The position numbers were made by a program, and so were the translations under genes. A DNA stretch of 64,000 nucleotides from Pseudomonadota bacterium (GTDB taxonomy: Bacteria; Pseudomonadota; Gammaproteobacteria; Xanthomonadales; Xanthomonadaceae), in assembly GCA_018241125.1 (NCBI GenBank), contig JAFEEL010000009.1, positions 1 to 64,000 on the forward strand, written 5' to 3'. This document shows, in pieces, positions 1 through 7,529 of this stretch. The first letter of the stretch is position 1; each line of letters starts with the position of its first letter. Under the pieces are notes generated by a model. The model saw nothing but the letters and a program-made list of their open reading frames with translations. It did no database searches and had not been told where the DNA came from.

Positions 1-125
1 ACATCGCCTTGCACAACGGCAATCCCAAACCTTTCGTCTGGACCGCCAAGGCCAACGACATCCTGCAGAAAGTCATCCGTGCCAATCGACGCCTTGGTTC
101 AAAGAATAACGAAGCACTACACTAG
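1..125 (+). mobile_element. IS630-type transposase, C-terminal fragment (cut by window start)
   Basis: Frame 3 from the window edge reads a 40-residue tail, with the stretch HNGNPKPFVWTAKAND followed by a basic end, and stops at 123-125 (TAG). The motif NPKPFxWT near the C terminus is typical of IS630-family DDE transposases, which insert at TA dinucleotides. The DDE residues lie outside the window. The stop codon sits directly against sequence that reads as Rhs repeats in another frame, so the right end of the insertion sequence is probably within a few bases of position 125 (a TA occurs at 123-124). The family call rests on a short tail only. Confidence 0.7.
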
Positions 126-3100
126 GCTACCTGCAAACGATCACATACAAGGACGGCTACCAGCTCACCTTTACGTACCAGAACGACACCGACGGCACCG
201 GCTTGCTCGACGGCGGCGATGGTTCGCCGTTGTCGATCACCGACAATCACGGCCGCGCCATCACCTTCGGTTACGATGCCAATGGCCTGCTGTCCGTGTT
301 GTCCACCCCGGATGGGCAAACGATCACCTATGCACATGGCGCCAATGGGCAGCTCACGTCCGTCACATACCCCAGCGGCACGCGAACCTACCAGTACGCC
401 AGCACGAGTTTTCCGTCCGGCCTGACCGGGTTGATCGACGAGAATGGCAAGTCCATTTCGACGTGGGCCTACGATGCCTACGGACGCGCCACGAGCAACG
501 CCGGTGCCGGCGGCGTCGATGCGTTTTCGTTCGCATACAACAACGGCAATACGGTCGTCACCGACCCGTTCGGCGTGCAACGCACCTATGCCTATGCGTC
601 GCCCCTTGGATTCCCGCAGATTTCTACAATCGCCGGGCCGCTGTGCGCCGATTGCACCTTGGGCCAGTCCAACGCCTACGATTCCAACGGCTACCTTTCC
701 AGCAGCACCGACTGGAACGGCCACGTCACCAGCTACGCCTTCGACGCCGGCGGCGAGTTGCACCAGCGCGTGGACGGGCAGGGCACGGCGCAGCAGCGCA
801 GCACCACCATCGACTGGGACGATACCCTGCACAACCCGCTGGACATGAGCGTGCAGGACGGCTCCGGCAACACCGTGGCGCAGTCCGCCTGGACGTACAA
901 CGCCCGCGGCGAACCGCTGACGTTCACCCGCACCGACCCGGTCACCCACGCGGCGCGCACCTGGACGTATCGCTACTGCGAGGCGGCCGACATCACCGCC
1001 GGCACCTGCCCGCTGCTCGGCCTGCGCCTGTCGGCGGACGGCCCGCGCACGGACGTGGCCGACGTGACCACCTACGCCTACTACGCCAGCGACGACGCCA
1101 GTTGCGCCAACGCACCCACGACCTGCCCGCACCGCATGGGCGATCTGTGGAAGGTGACCAATGCGCTGGGGCAGACCACAACGTTGCTGCGCTACGACGG
1201 TGCGGGGCGGCCGCTGGCGATGCTGGACGCCAACAACGTCGAAACCGACCTTTCCTACAACGCGCGCGGCTGGCTGACGCAGGTGGCGGTGCGCGCGGTC
1301 AACGGCAAGGTCGGCACGGGCGATGAAACCACCACCTACGGGTACGACAACACCGGACAGGTCACGAAGATTACCCGCCCCGACGGCTCATCCCTGACTT
1401 TCACCTATGACGCCGCGCACCGGCTGACCGACATCGCCGATACACTCGGCGACACGATCCACTACACGTTGGACAACGCCGGCAACCGCCTGCGCGAGGA
1501 CAGCAAGGATCCGTCCGGCGCGCTGCGGCATTCGGTGGTGCGCCAGTTCAACGCGCTGGGCCAATTGGCGGCCACCCTCAACGCCGACGGCAAGACGGTC
1601 AACGGCCAGTACCATTACGATGCGAACGGCAACCCCGACGTGTTTACCGACGGCCGTGGCACGGTCACTGACTACCGCTTCGACGCGCTCGACCGGCTGT
1701 ATCACGTCGAGGCCGATCCTGGCGCGGCGCCGCACGTGGAGGCGAACATCGACACCACACGCGATGCGCTCGACCGCATCACGAAAATCATCGACCCGCA
1801 GGGTCTGGCGACCACGTACCAGTTCGACGGACTGGGCAACCTGAAACAACTGGCCAGCCCGGACACCGGCACGGCTATCGCGACCTTCGACGCCGCCGGC
1901 GATGCGATTACCCGCACCGACGCGCGCGGGATCACGGCCCGCTACACGTACGATGCGCTGGGCCGGATCAAGACGATCAGCTACCCGACGGCGGCCTTGA
2001 AAACCACCTACACCTGGGACACCACGCAAGCGGTGTGCAGCGCCAGTTCTCAGGGTTACAGCGTGGGCCACCTGACGGCGATCACGGACGGTTCGGGCAG
2101 CACGCAGTGGTGCTTCGACCGCTTCGGCAACGGGGTGAAGAAGGTGGCCGTGGTCAGCGGCAAAACCTTCACCACCAGCTATGGCTACAACCTCGGCAAC
2201 CGCCTGATCCAGCAGACCACGCCCGGCGGCACGGTCATCGCCTACACACGCGATGCGGTCGGACGGGTGGTCAAGGTGACGAGTACGCTCAAGGGCGGCA
2301 CGGCAAAGGCGCTGGTGATCGCGGTGACCTATGCGCCGTTCGGCCCGGTGACGGCCATCGCCTATGGCAACGGCCGCACGCTGACGCGAACGTACGACGC
2401 GGACTACATCCCCAGCGCGATCAAGGATGCCGCCACTGGCGGGCTGAACCTCACCTTTGGTCGCGATGCGATCGGCAACTTGACACAGATCGCCAGCGGA
2501 TCGGTGGGCAACGTGCTGCGCTACGATCCGCTGAACCGGCTGACCACCGTGACCGACCTCACCAACAAGCCGCAGTGGGCGTTCACGTATGACGCGACGG
2601 GCAACCGGCTGAGTGCGCAGACCGGCACGGCCACGCCGGTGCCGTACACCTACACCACCACCAGCCACCGGTTGTACGCGGTGGGCACCACGCTGCGCGG
2701 TTACGATGCGATGGGCAACACGACAAGCATCGGCAGCGCGCAGGGCTTCCATTACGACGACAGCGGGCGGATGGATCAGGCGCTCGACGGTGCCGGCCAC
2801 GCGACCATGCAGTACGCCACCAACGCGCTGGGGCAGCGGGTGAAGAAGTACCTGACTGGCAACGCGGCCGCCACCCAGTACGCGATCCGCGACGAGGCGG
2901 GCCACCTGATCGGCGAGTACGATGGCAGCTCCAACCGAGTCCGCGAGGTGGTGTGGATGGACGGGATGCCGGTGGGGGTGCTGTCGGGAACCACGGGAAC
3001 TCTGAGCTACCTTGAACCCGACCAACTCGGCACGCCGCGCATCGCGATCGACGGAACGACGAACACGCAGACCTGGAACTGGAACCCGCTCAACGACCCG

Positions 3101-3796
3101 TTCGCGCAAAGCCAGCCGAGCGGGACGCTGGGGTTGGATTTGCGGTTGCCGGGACAGACCTTTGACCCGGAAAGCGGACTCAGCTACAACTACTTCAGGG
3201 ATTACGAGGCGGCGACGGGGAGGTATCAGGAAAGCGACCCGATCGGGCTCAATGGCGGGATCAGCACCTATGCCTATGTCCACGGAAACCCGTTGAGTTT
3301 TGCGGATCCGCTTGGACTTTGCCCGACTTGCCAGGCTGGTGTGCCAGACCATTTCTCAATTGTTGGCTCGTGGACTCCCAATGCCTTCCTGCGGTGGTGG
3401 AACAACGTTCCCGACCCTGGAGTCAAGGTATGGACTTATGAATTGCAAGACGCGTGTGGAAAGAGGGTGTACGGTCAGTACCGGCTGACTGAGCATTTCT
3501 TTCCAGCACAGCCAAATGCAAACACGAACGAATATCCGAATTGGGGTCCATGGACCTATGACGGCCATTTCCTAGACACAACGAACTTGGGTGGCTACCC
3601 CAATGGGACATATCTGATGGATCAAACATTTGCGCTCCAGGATGGTCAAGGCAACATCTATCCCCTAAACACCGTCTTTGAGCACGAATTCAATGTCAGC
3701 GGCGGGGTGACGACATCCAACACCACCATCCCACTCAATGCTGGAAATTCGACCTCAGGTGGCAGCCTTCCTCTTGGTCACATACCTGGCCACTAG
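125..3796 (+). CDS. Rhs/YD-repeat protein, 5'-truncated by IS insertion, with variable C-terminal tip
   Basis: The frame is open from 110 and reads as Rhs-type sequence from about position 125 (GYLQTITYKDGYQLTFTYQN), so the gene continues upstream of any usable start and has lost its N terminus to the adjoining insertion sequence. A TTG at 203 is only the first start-like codon. The body is a long series of YD repeats (YDANG, YDNTG, YDAAHR, YDALGR). The conserved core end is present: DQLGTPR near 3019-3040, then LPGQTFDPESGLSYNYFRDY and RYQESDPIGLNGG, ending at DPLGL (3305-3319). Downstream is a tip of about 158 residues (3320-3796) rich in W, Y and N. I do not recognise it, and its base composition is lower in GC than the core. 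Rhs proteins are delivered or surface toxins whose tip is the effector. With the N terminus missing, this copy is probably not expressed from its own signals, and may be an orphan cassette or a pseudogene. Confidence 0.85.
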   Translation, partial: GYLQTITYKDGYQLTFTYQNDTDGTGLLDGGDGSPLSITDNHGRAITFGYDANGLLSVLSTPDGQTITYAHGANGQLTSVTYPSGTRTYQYASTSFPSGLTGLIDENGKSISTWAYDAYGRATSNAGAGGVDAFSFAYNNGNTVVTDPFGVQRTYAYASPLGFPQISTIAGPLCADCTLGQSNAYDSNGYLSSSTDWNGHVTSYAFDAGGELHQRVDGQGTAQQRSTTIDWDDTLHNPLDMSVQDGSGNTVAQSAWTYNARGEPLTFTRTDPVTHAARTWTYRYCEAADITAGTCPLLGLRLSADGPRTDVADVTTYAYYASDDASCANAPTTCPHRMGDLWKVTNALGQTTTLLRYDGAGRPLAMLDANNVETDLSYNARGWLTQVAVRAVNGKVGTGDETTTYGYDNTGQVTKITRPDGSSLTFTYDAAHRLTDIADTLGDTIHYTLDNAGNRLREDSKDPSGALRHSVVRQFNALGQLAATLNADGKTVNGQYHYDANGNPDVFTDGRGTVTDYRFDALDRLYHVEADPGAAPHVEANIDTTRDALDRITKIIDPQGLATTYQFDGLGNLKQLASPDTGTAIATFDAAGDAITRTDARGITARYTYDALGRIKTISYPTAALKTTYTWDTTQAVCSASSQGYSVGHLTAITDGSGSTQWCFDRFGNGVKKVAVVSGKTFTTSYGYNLGNRLIQQTTPGGTVIAYTRDAVGRVVKVTSTLKGGTAKALVIAVTYAPFGPVTAIAYGNGRTLTRTYDADYIPSAIKDAATGGLNLTFGRDAIGNLTQIASGSVGNVLRYDPLNRLTTVTDLTNKPQWAFTYDATGNRLSAQTGTATPVPYTYTTTSHRLYAVGTTLRGYDAMGNTTSIGSAQGFHYDDSGRMDQALDGAGHATMQYATNALGQRVKKYLTGNAAATQYAIRDEAGHLIGEYDGSSNRVREVVWMDGMPVGVLSGTTGTLSYLEPDQLGTPRIAIDGTTNTQTWNWNPLNDPFAQSQPSGTLGLDLRLPGQTFDPESGLSYNYFRDYEAATGRYQESDPIGLNGGISTYAYVHGNPLSFADPLGLCPTCQAGVPDHFSIVGSWTPNAFLRWWNNVPDPGVKVWTYELQDACGKRVYGQYRLTEHFFPAQPNANTNEYPNWGPWTYDGHFLDTTNLGGYPNGTYLMDQTFALQDGQGNIYPLNTVFEHEFNVSGGVTTSNTTIPLNAGNSTSGGSLPLGHIPGH

Positions 3797-3851
3797 TTGC
3801 GCGTCGCACAGGCAAGCGTGAGGCAGCTGCCCTTGAGCACAAGCATTTGAG

Positions 3852-4235
3852 ATGGATATGAAGCCTACTTTGCGATGGTTGCTGCTGTTGCCGATTGTCT
3901 TGTTTGGCTTCCTTGCGTCGTGGCTGGTCTACCCGGTCGGGTCGCAGATTGCCATGTCGAATTGCCCGGAATCGCTGCGTCATCCAGCGGTGTTGGGAGC
4001 CGTCTCTCGGCTCGATGTGCTCACACTGAACTCGCAATTTTGCCGGGCGACATGGTACCCACCTGCTATCCATGCCTTGTTCATCAGCGCCATTGTCTTG
4101 TCGATTGCAGTAGCGGGCATCCTGGGGTTCTACGTGGCACCTTCACGTAAGCGGTTCACTGCATTGCTATCGGTAACCCTGGCTGTAGGAATCCATGCGG
4201 CCATAAATCTCTACGTCTGGAAGAGTGTTTCCTGA
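3852..4235 (+). CDS. small three-helix membrane protein, candidate immunity protein for the Rhs tip
   Basis: 127 residues with three hydrophobic segments: about residues 9-28 (LRWLLLLPIVLFGFLASWLV), 74-95 (ALFISAIVLSIAVAGILGFY) and 104-122. The loop between helices 1 and 2 carries two cysteines (SNCPES, SQFCRA). Starts exist at 3852 (ATG) and 3858 (ATG); the ribosome-binding signal is weak for both. It lies 55 bp after the Rhs stop on the same strand, shares the lower GC of the tip, and is closed off by a terminator. Genes directly after an Rhs C terminus usually encode the cognate immunity protein. That role is inferred from position, not from homology. I do not recognise the family. Confidence 0.65.
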   Translation: MDMKPTLRWLLLLPIVLFGFLASWLVYPVGSQIAMSNCPESLRHPAVLGAVSRLDVLTLNSQFCRATWYPPAIHALFISAIVLSIAVAGILGFYVAPSRKRFTALLSVTLAVGIHAAINLYVWKSVS

Positions 4236-4263
4236 CGACCTAAAGTGCCAGAGATACTTCCAC

Positions 4264-4290
4264 AACCCCGCTCATGCAGCGGGGTTTTCT
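4264..4290 (+). terminator. rho-independent terminator after the Rhs/immunity unit
   Basis: A perfect 9-bp stem AACCCCGCT / AGCGGGGTT (4264-4272 and 4278-4286) with a 5-nt loop is followed by TTTTCTTT. It closes the + strand unit 29 bp after the small membrane protein gene. Confidence 0.85.
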
Positions 4291-4553
4291 TTAGCGGCCG
4301 CTCTGGGCGAGCGATGGAGTCGAGCACTTCGGCGACGACGTTCAGATCGAACGCGATGGCGAGCCTCACTGCGCCTCGGGATCGGCGAGGATGTGCGCTA
4401 CGAAAAACAAGGACACCCATGATTCGTGCACGGTGATCGGCATGATTGCCAAGGTGCGATTGGCGGGCCGCGAAGTCACCTTCTTGGACGCTCTGAATTT
4501 CCATCGCCCACGCGCCATTCTCCCTTGCGGGCGATGGGTTTCCGCCTTCGTCC
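4291..4553. other. intergenic stretch between the Rhs terminator and the RAYT gene
   Basis: No convincing gene. On the minus strand two adjacent frames give plausible protein-like sequence: one around 4366-4450 ending HESWVSLFFVAHILADPEAQ, and, shifted by one frame, RLAIAFDLNVVAEVLDSI around 4320-4370. This could be a decayed gene with one frameshift, or chance. The sequence GGGCGATGGGTTTCCGCC around 4530 is GC-rich with partial dyad symmetry. It lies just downstream of the transposase gene, where REP-like substrates can occur. Confidence 0.3.
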
Positions 4554-5552
4554 TCAGTCGGCCCTTGCGAGCGCCGCTGCCAGCCCGATTCCCTTGAGCC
4601 AGCGTTGCTGCAGTTGCTTGGCGCGTTCGACCAAGTCTTCGACTTCGCCGACCACGCGCCAGTAGCCTGAGCCGATCGCCTTGACGCGGGTCGTCCAGCG
4701 CTCTGGTCGTTGCTCGAAGCGCGCCAGTACGCTCGGCGCATGGGCGGCCAGCACGCCGCGTTTGTCGGGCCGAACCTGCTTGCCGGTCCATTCCACCAGC
4801 GTCAAGTAGTCGCCCAGCGTCACCGGCAGCATCGCCACCAGCGGCTTGCCGAGGATCGGCGTCAAGGGCTTGTGGATGGCATCGTCCTGCGCGCGATCCC
4901 GCCGCGCCTTGATGCTTGTGTGGTCGGAATCTTCCAGCCGCTGCGCGATGCCGGCGCGAACCGGGTTGAGATCGACATAGGTCATCGCCGCCAGCAGCGC
5001 GCGTTCGTCGCACAGTACCTGCGCCTTGAAGCGGCCCTCCCAGAACCGGCCCTTGCAGTCGTCCTCGGCATTGGCGCGACGGGCGATCGGCTCGGCCAGG
5101 CACTTCATGAACCACGACAGGTTCGCCAGCCGTGCGCGCAGCACCGTCAACCGCTCCGGCTGTGCCAGCAGGCGCTCACGCTTGCCGTCGCGGGCCGCTT
5201 CGGAGTCCTCGCGCGGCGGAAACAGCCGCATCCAGCGCGCGGCCACGTCGGCATCCGACCAACCGGCCTGCCAGCCCGGATCGAACTGGAACACGACATG
5301 CAGGTGGTTGCTCATCACCGCGTAGGCGTGGATGGCGACGGCAAAGCACTCGGCCAGCAGCGCCAGGCGTTGCTCCACCCAATCCTTGCGATGCTCGAAC
5401 GATCGCCCGCTCAGGCGATCGAGTCCGCACAAGAAGGCCCGTCGGACGCAACGCTGCACGCAATGAAACGTACCGGGACTGCCGGGGACGATCAGCGCGG
5501 AGCGGGCCTGGGTCATGGGGTCAGCATGGCAGGACGGCCGCGCGCCAGACAT
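4554..5552 (-). CDS. Y1/HUH single-strand transposase, RAYT-like
   Basis: 332 residues from the first ATG; a second ATG at 5516 (MTQARS) is the more likely start because conserved sequence begins soon after it. Features of the REP-associated tyrosine transposase (IS200-like, Y1_Tnp) group are visible: the HUH-type motif in AYAVMSNHLHVVFQF, then CKGRFWEGRFKAQVL, and the hallmark YVDLNPVRAGI. The catalytic tyrosine is not assigned with certainty. RAYTs are usually single-copy genes thought to mobilise short REP palindromes; a small perfect hairpin sits just upstream at 5573-5590. The C-terminal region (about residue 260 on) is longer than in compact IS200 proteins. Transcribed alone. Confidence 0.85.
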   Translation of the reverse strand: MSGARPSCHADPMTQARSALIVPGSPGTFHCVQRCVRRAFLCGLDRLSGRSFEHRKDWVEQRLALLAECFAVAIHAYAVMSNHLHVVFQFDPGWQAGWSDADVAARWMRLFPPREDSEAARDGKRERLLAQPERLTVLRARLANLSWFMKCLAEPIARRANAEDDCKGRFWEGRFKAQVLCDERALLAAMTYVDLNPVRAGIAQRLEDSDHTSIKARRDRAQDDAIHKPLTPILGKPLVAMLPVTLGDYLTLVEWTGKQVRPDKRGVLAAHAPSVLARFEQRPERWTTRVKAIGSGYWRVVGEVEDLVERAKQLQQRWLKGIGLAAALARAD

Positions 5553-5572
5553 CGGCGAAAGTCGGAATGGGA

Positions 5573-5590
5573 TGTAGGGAGATTCCTACA
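5573..5590. repeat. short perfect hairpin upstream of the RAYT gene
   Basis: TGTAGG (5573-5578), a 6-nt loop GAGATT, then CCTACA (5585-5590). The stem contains GTAG, the tetranucleotide that often marks the 5' side of REP sequences recognised by RAYT proteins. It is only one copy here, so a regulatory hairpin is equally possible. Confidence 0.4.
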
Positions 5591-5704
5591 CCGTGCGTGT
5601 CCTCGTTTATATCCCATCGCTGCCAGGCTGGGCTAACGTCGCGCTTAACCGTTTCTTGATGGCTATTTGGCTAGCCTGCGCCGTCCCCGGATGGATCCAC
5701 CCGC

Positions 5705-6451
5705 TTGCCTAGCATCGACGCATTTCTTGCCCTGGCCGAGTTCCCGACCCAAGCCCCGTCTGTGCCGCGTGCATCTTTGCGTCGTGTGCGTGCGTATGGG
5801 CAAACTGCACACGGTGCCAACGCGCCCGATCCGGATCGGGTGATCGCCAGCGTGGTTGGCATCGTGCTGGTGGCCGTGGTGTTTTACGCGCTGCACGTGG
5901 CGATGCAGGCAGGGAGCATCGAAGCGTTCGTGCCTGATACGCCACTCCCGATCTCGATCCTGCGCCTTCCCCAGCCGATCGCGCCGCATCCGCTACCGCT
6001 CACGCCGAAGGATGTTTCCCCGCCGCCCCCACGCGCGCCGCCAGTCGCCGTATCCGAACGCCGCGCCCTGCCGGGCGATCGCGCGATCCGGGCGATCGTC
6101 GTGCCGGCGCCGGCCGCAGCGCCGGGCAAGTCGGAAGTCCCGCTGGCGCTGTTCGCTCCCGATGGCAGCGTGCAACTACCGCCGCCGCCGGTGGCCGCAC
6201 CCCAACGCGATCTGCTCGCGCATCGCTCGATCCAACGCCTGCTGCCGCACGGATATATCGCCAATCGCGGCGGCATGGCGATGGACACCCGCTCCGGTGC
6301 GATGAAGGCGACGCAGTTCGTCGGCAACCTGTTCGGCGGCAGCGGCTACGACCCGTGCCCGGATCTGCGCCAGCAGATGGTGGATATGAACGACCGCGCA
6401 CAGGCCGATGCTGCCGCAGAGCGCTACGAGAACTCCTGCGAGGGGCGGTGA
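5705..6451 (+). CDS. proline-rich single-pass membrane protein, function unknown
   Basis: About 248 residues if the TTG at 5705 is used. No ATG lies between the upstream in-frame stop and the membrane helix, so the start is uncertain. A transmembrane helix spans about residues 45-67 (VIASVVGIVLVAVVFYALHV), followed by a proline-rich periplasmic region with runs such as PPPPRAPP and LPPPPV, then a conserved-looking C terminus with two cysteines (YDPCPDL, YENSCEG). The layout (short cytoplasmic part, one helix, proline-rich linker, small globular end) resembles TonB-like or envelope-spanning proteins, but no TonB C-terminal domain is visible. It ends against a terminator shared with the convergent cytochrome genes. 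Confidence 0.7.
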   Translation: MPSIDAFLALAEFPTQAPSVPRASLRRVRAYGQTAHGANAPDPDRVIASVVGIVLVAVVFYALHVAMQAGSIEAFVPDTPLPISILRLPQPIAPHPLPLTPKDVSPPPPRAPPVAVSERRALPGDRAIRAIVVPAPAAAPGKSEVPLALFAPDGSVQLPPPPVAAPQRDLLAHRSIQRLLPHGYIANRGGMAMDTRSGAMKATQFVGNLFGGSGYDPCPDLRQQMVDMNDRAQADAAAERYENSCEGR

Positions 6452-6466
6452 CCGGCGTGATGCAAA

Positions 6467-6493
6467 AAGCCCCGCACGGGACGGGGCTTGCGC
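6467..6493. terminator. bidirectional terminator between the proline-rich protein and cytochrome c genes
   Basis: Stem AAGCCCCG (6467-6474) / CGGGGCTT (6482-6489) with a 7-nt loop, preceded by A-rich sequence that serves as the U tract for the minus strand. It lies between two convergent genes. Confidence 0.75.
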
Positions 6494-6515
6494 GTATTCG
6501 GCAAAAAAGCTGCGG

Positions 6516-6875
6516 TTATTTGCGCTTCATGTGGCTCAAGTCGTGCAACTTGCTCGGCAGGTGCGAGACGTAGGCGGTGATGTCGTCGATATCGGCATCG
6601 GACAGCGACGAAGCCATGCCTTGCATGATCGGATTGCTGCGGTCGCCGGACTTGTACTCGTGCAGGGCGCGGGCGAGGTAATCCTGGTACTGGCCGGCCA
6701 GACGCGGGTACTGGCCGTCGGCGGTGGCGTTGAAGTCGTTGCCGTGGCAGGCCATGCAGGGCTTGGCCTTGTTCGCGCCGGCGGCGGCATCGCCGTTGGC
6801 GAAAACCGCACCAGAGGCGGTCAGCAACAGGCAGGCGGTGAGGATGCGCAAGGTCATGGATGGGCTCGGGTTCAT
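6516..6875 (-). CDS. exported class I cytochrome c (c553/c4-like), second of a tandem pair
   Basis: A signal peptide (LRILTACLLLTASGAVFA) is followed by one haem-binding motif CMACH and the axial-ligand methionine region (SNPIMQGMASSLSD). The mature domain is about 85 residues, typical of single-domain periplasmic cytochromes c that carry electrons to terminal oxidases or other acceptors. Possible starts are codons at 6890, 6875 and 6857; 6875 leaves a normal signal peptide. The gene begins shortly after the stop of the upstream paralogue at 6899, so the pair is probably co-transcribed. The downstream end is the shared terminator. Confidence 0.85.
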   Translation of the reverse strand: MNPSPSMTLRILTACLLLTASGAVFANGDAAAGANKAKPCMACHGNDFNATADGQYPRLAGQYQDYLARALHEYKSGDRSNPIMQGMASSLSDADIDDITAYVSHLPSKLHDLSHMKRK

Positions 6876-6898
6876 CGTCGCGGTGGTCATCGTCGGGC

Positions 6899-7243
6899 TT
6901 ACTTCTCGCTAGCGGTGCCGACGCTGGACAGGTAGGCGGCGATGTCGGTGATGTCCTTGTCGGAGAAGCTCGACGCTTGCGTGCGCATGGTCGGATGCGC
7001 GCGCTCGCCTTTCTTGTATTCGGTCAGCGCGTTGACGAGGTATTGCTCGTTCTGGCCGCCGAGCTTGGGCACATGGTAGTTCGGATAGGCGTTCTTGTAG
7101 CCCTCCACGCCGTGGCAGCCGGTGCACGTCCACACCAGCGCCTTGCCGGCGACCGGATCGCCTCTGGCAAAAGCGGGCGCGGCGGCAACCAGCGTCAGCG
7201 CGCTGGCGAGCATCAAGGTGGTTTTGCGGGCGGCTGGCTTCAT
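6899..7243 (-). CDS. exported class I cytochrome c, first of a tandem pair
   Basis: 114 residues from ATG at 7243. A basic N terminus and hydrophobic core (KPAARKTTLMLASALTLVAA) ending APAFA form a signal peptide. The haem motif is CTGCH and the methionine ligand region is HPTMRTQASSFSD. It is clearly a paralogue of the next gene: both share the YxxALxEYKxGxRxxPxM and LSDxDIxDIxAYxS patterns. The frame is open further upstream to 7390, but that extension is Pro/Arg-rich with no signal peptide and is rejected. The pair could act as a c4-like two-haem unit split over two chains; that is speculation. Confidence 0.85.
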   Translation of the reverse strand: MKPAARKTTLMLASALTLVAAAPAFARGDPVAGKALVWTCTGCHGVEGYKNAYPNYHVPKLGGQNEQYLVNALTEYKKGERAHPTMRTQASSFSDKDITDIAAYLSSVGTASEK

Positions 7244-7473
7244 CGTGGGGCAGGGCGGTGGCGGGCGAAGGACGAAGTATAGCCGGAGTGCGCGCGATTG
7301 CGGCCAGCCGCTTGCGGTCGCGTCCGGTGGCGGCCTGCCGCCGCGTTTTTCGATCCGCTGGCATGGCCTGCCTGCGAGCGCATATGCCAAGGGTCACGGT
7401 GACTTCACGCACGCGCCGGCGGTCGCCGTGGCGGTCACGATGAGCCACGCTTGGGATGCTGTGGGTACGCCAA

Positions 7474-7495
7474 GTGTTATACTTAGATACAACAC
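7474..7495 (+). promoter_or_regulatory. extended -10 promoter inside a near-palindromic operator, upstream of the RND pump operon
   Basis: The 22-bp sequence has half-sites GTGTTATA and TATACAACAC-like symmetry: 7 of the 8 outer positions on each side pair (mismatch at pair 6/17). Within it, TG-T-TATACT (7475-7483) is an extended -10 element. The pump start codon is at 7530, so transcription would begin about 35-40 bp before it. A repressor bound here would block RNA polymerase directly. TetR-type regulators of efflux pumps use sites of this shape. No regulator gene is adjacent, so the protein that binds is unknown. Confidence 0.5.
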
Positions 7496-7529
7496 CATTA
7501 CCAGCTTGCTACAGGCCACTTTCACGCCC

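Noticed and set aside
7244..7390. N-terminal extension of the first cytochrome c to 7390
   Set aside because: The added 49 residues are Pro/Arg-rich and would bury the signal peptide; MKPAARK at 7243 starts a standard signal.
7122..7529. Upstream extension of the RND adaptor frame to 7122
   Set aside because: It crosses the divergent cytochrome gene and the promoter/operator. ATG 7530 gives a proper lipoprotein signal.
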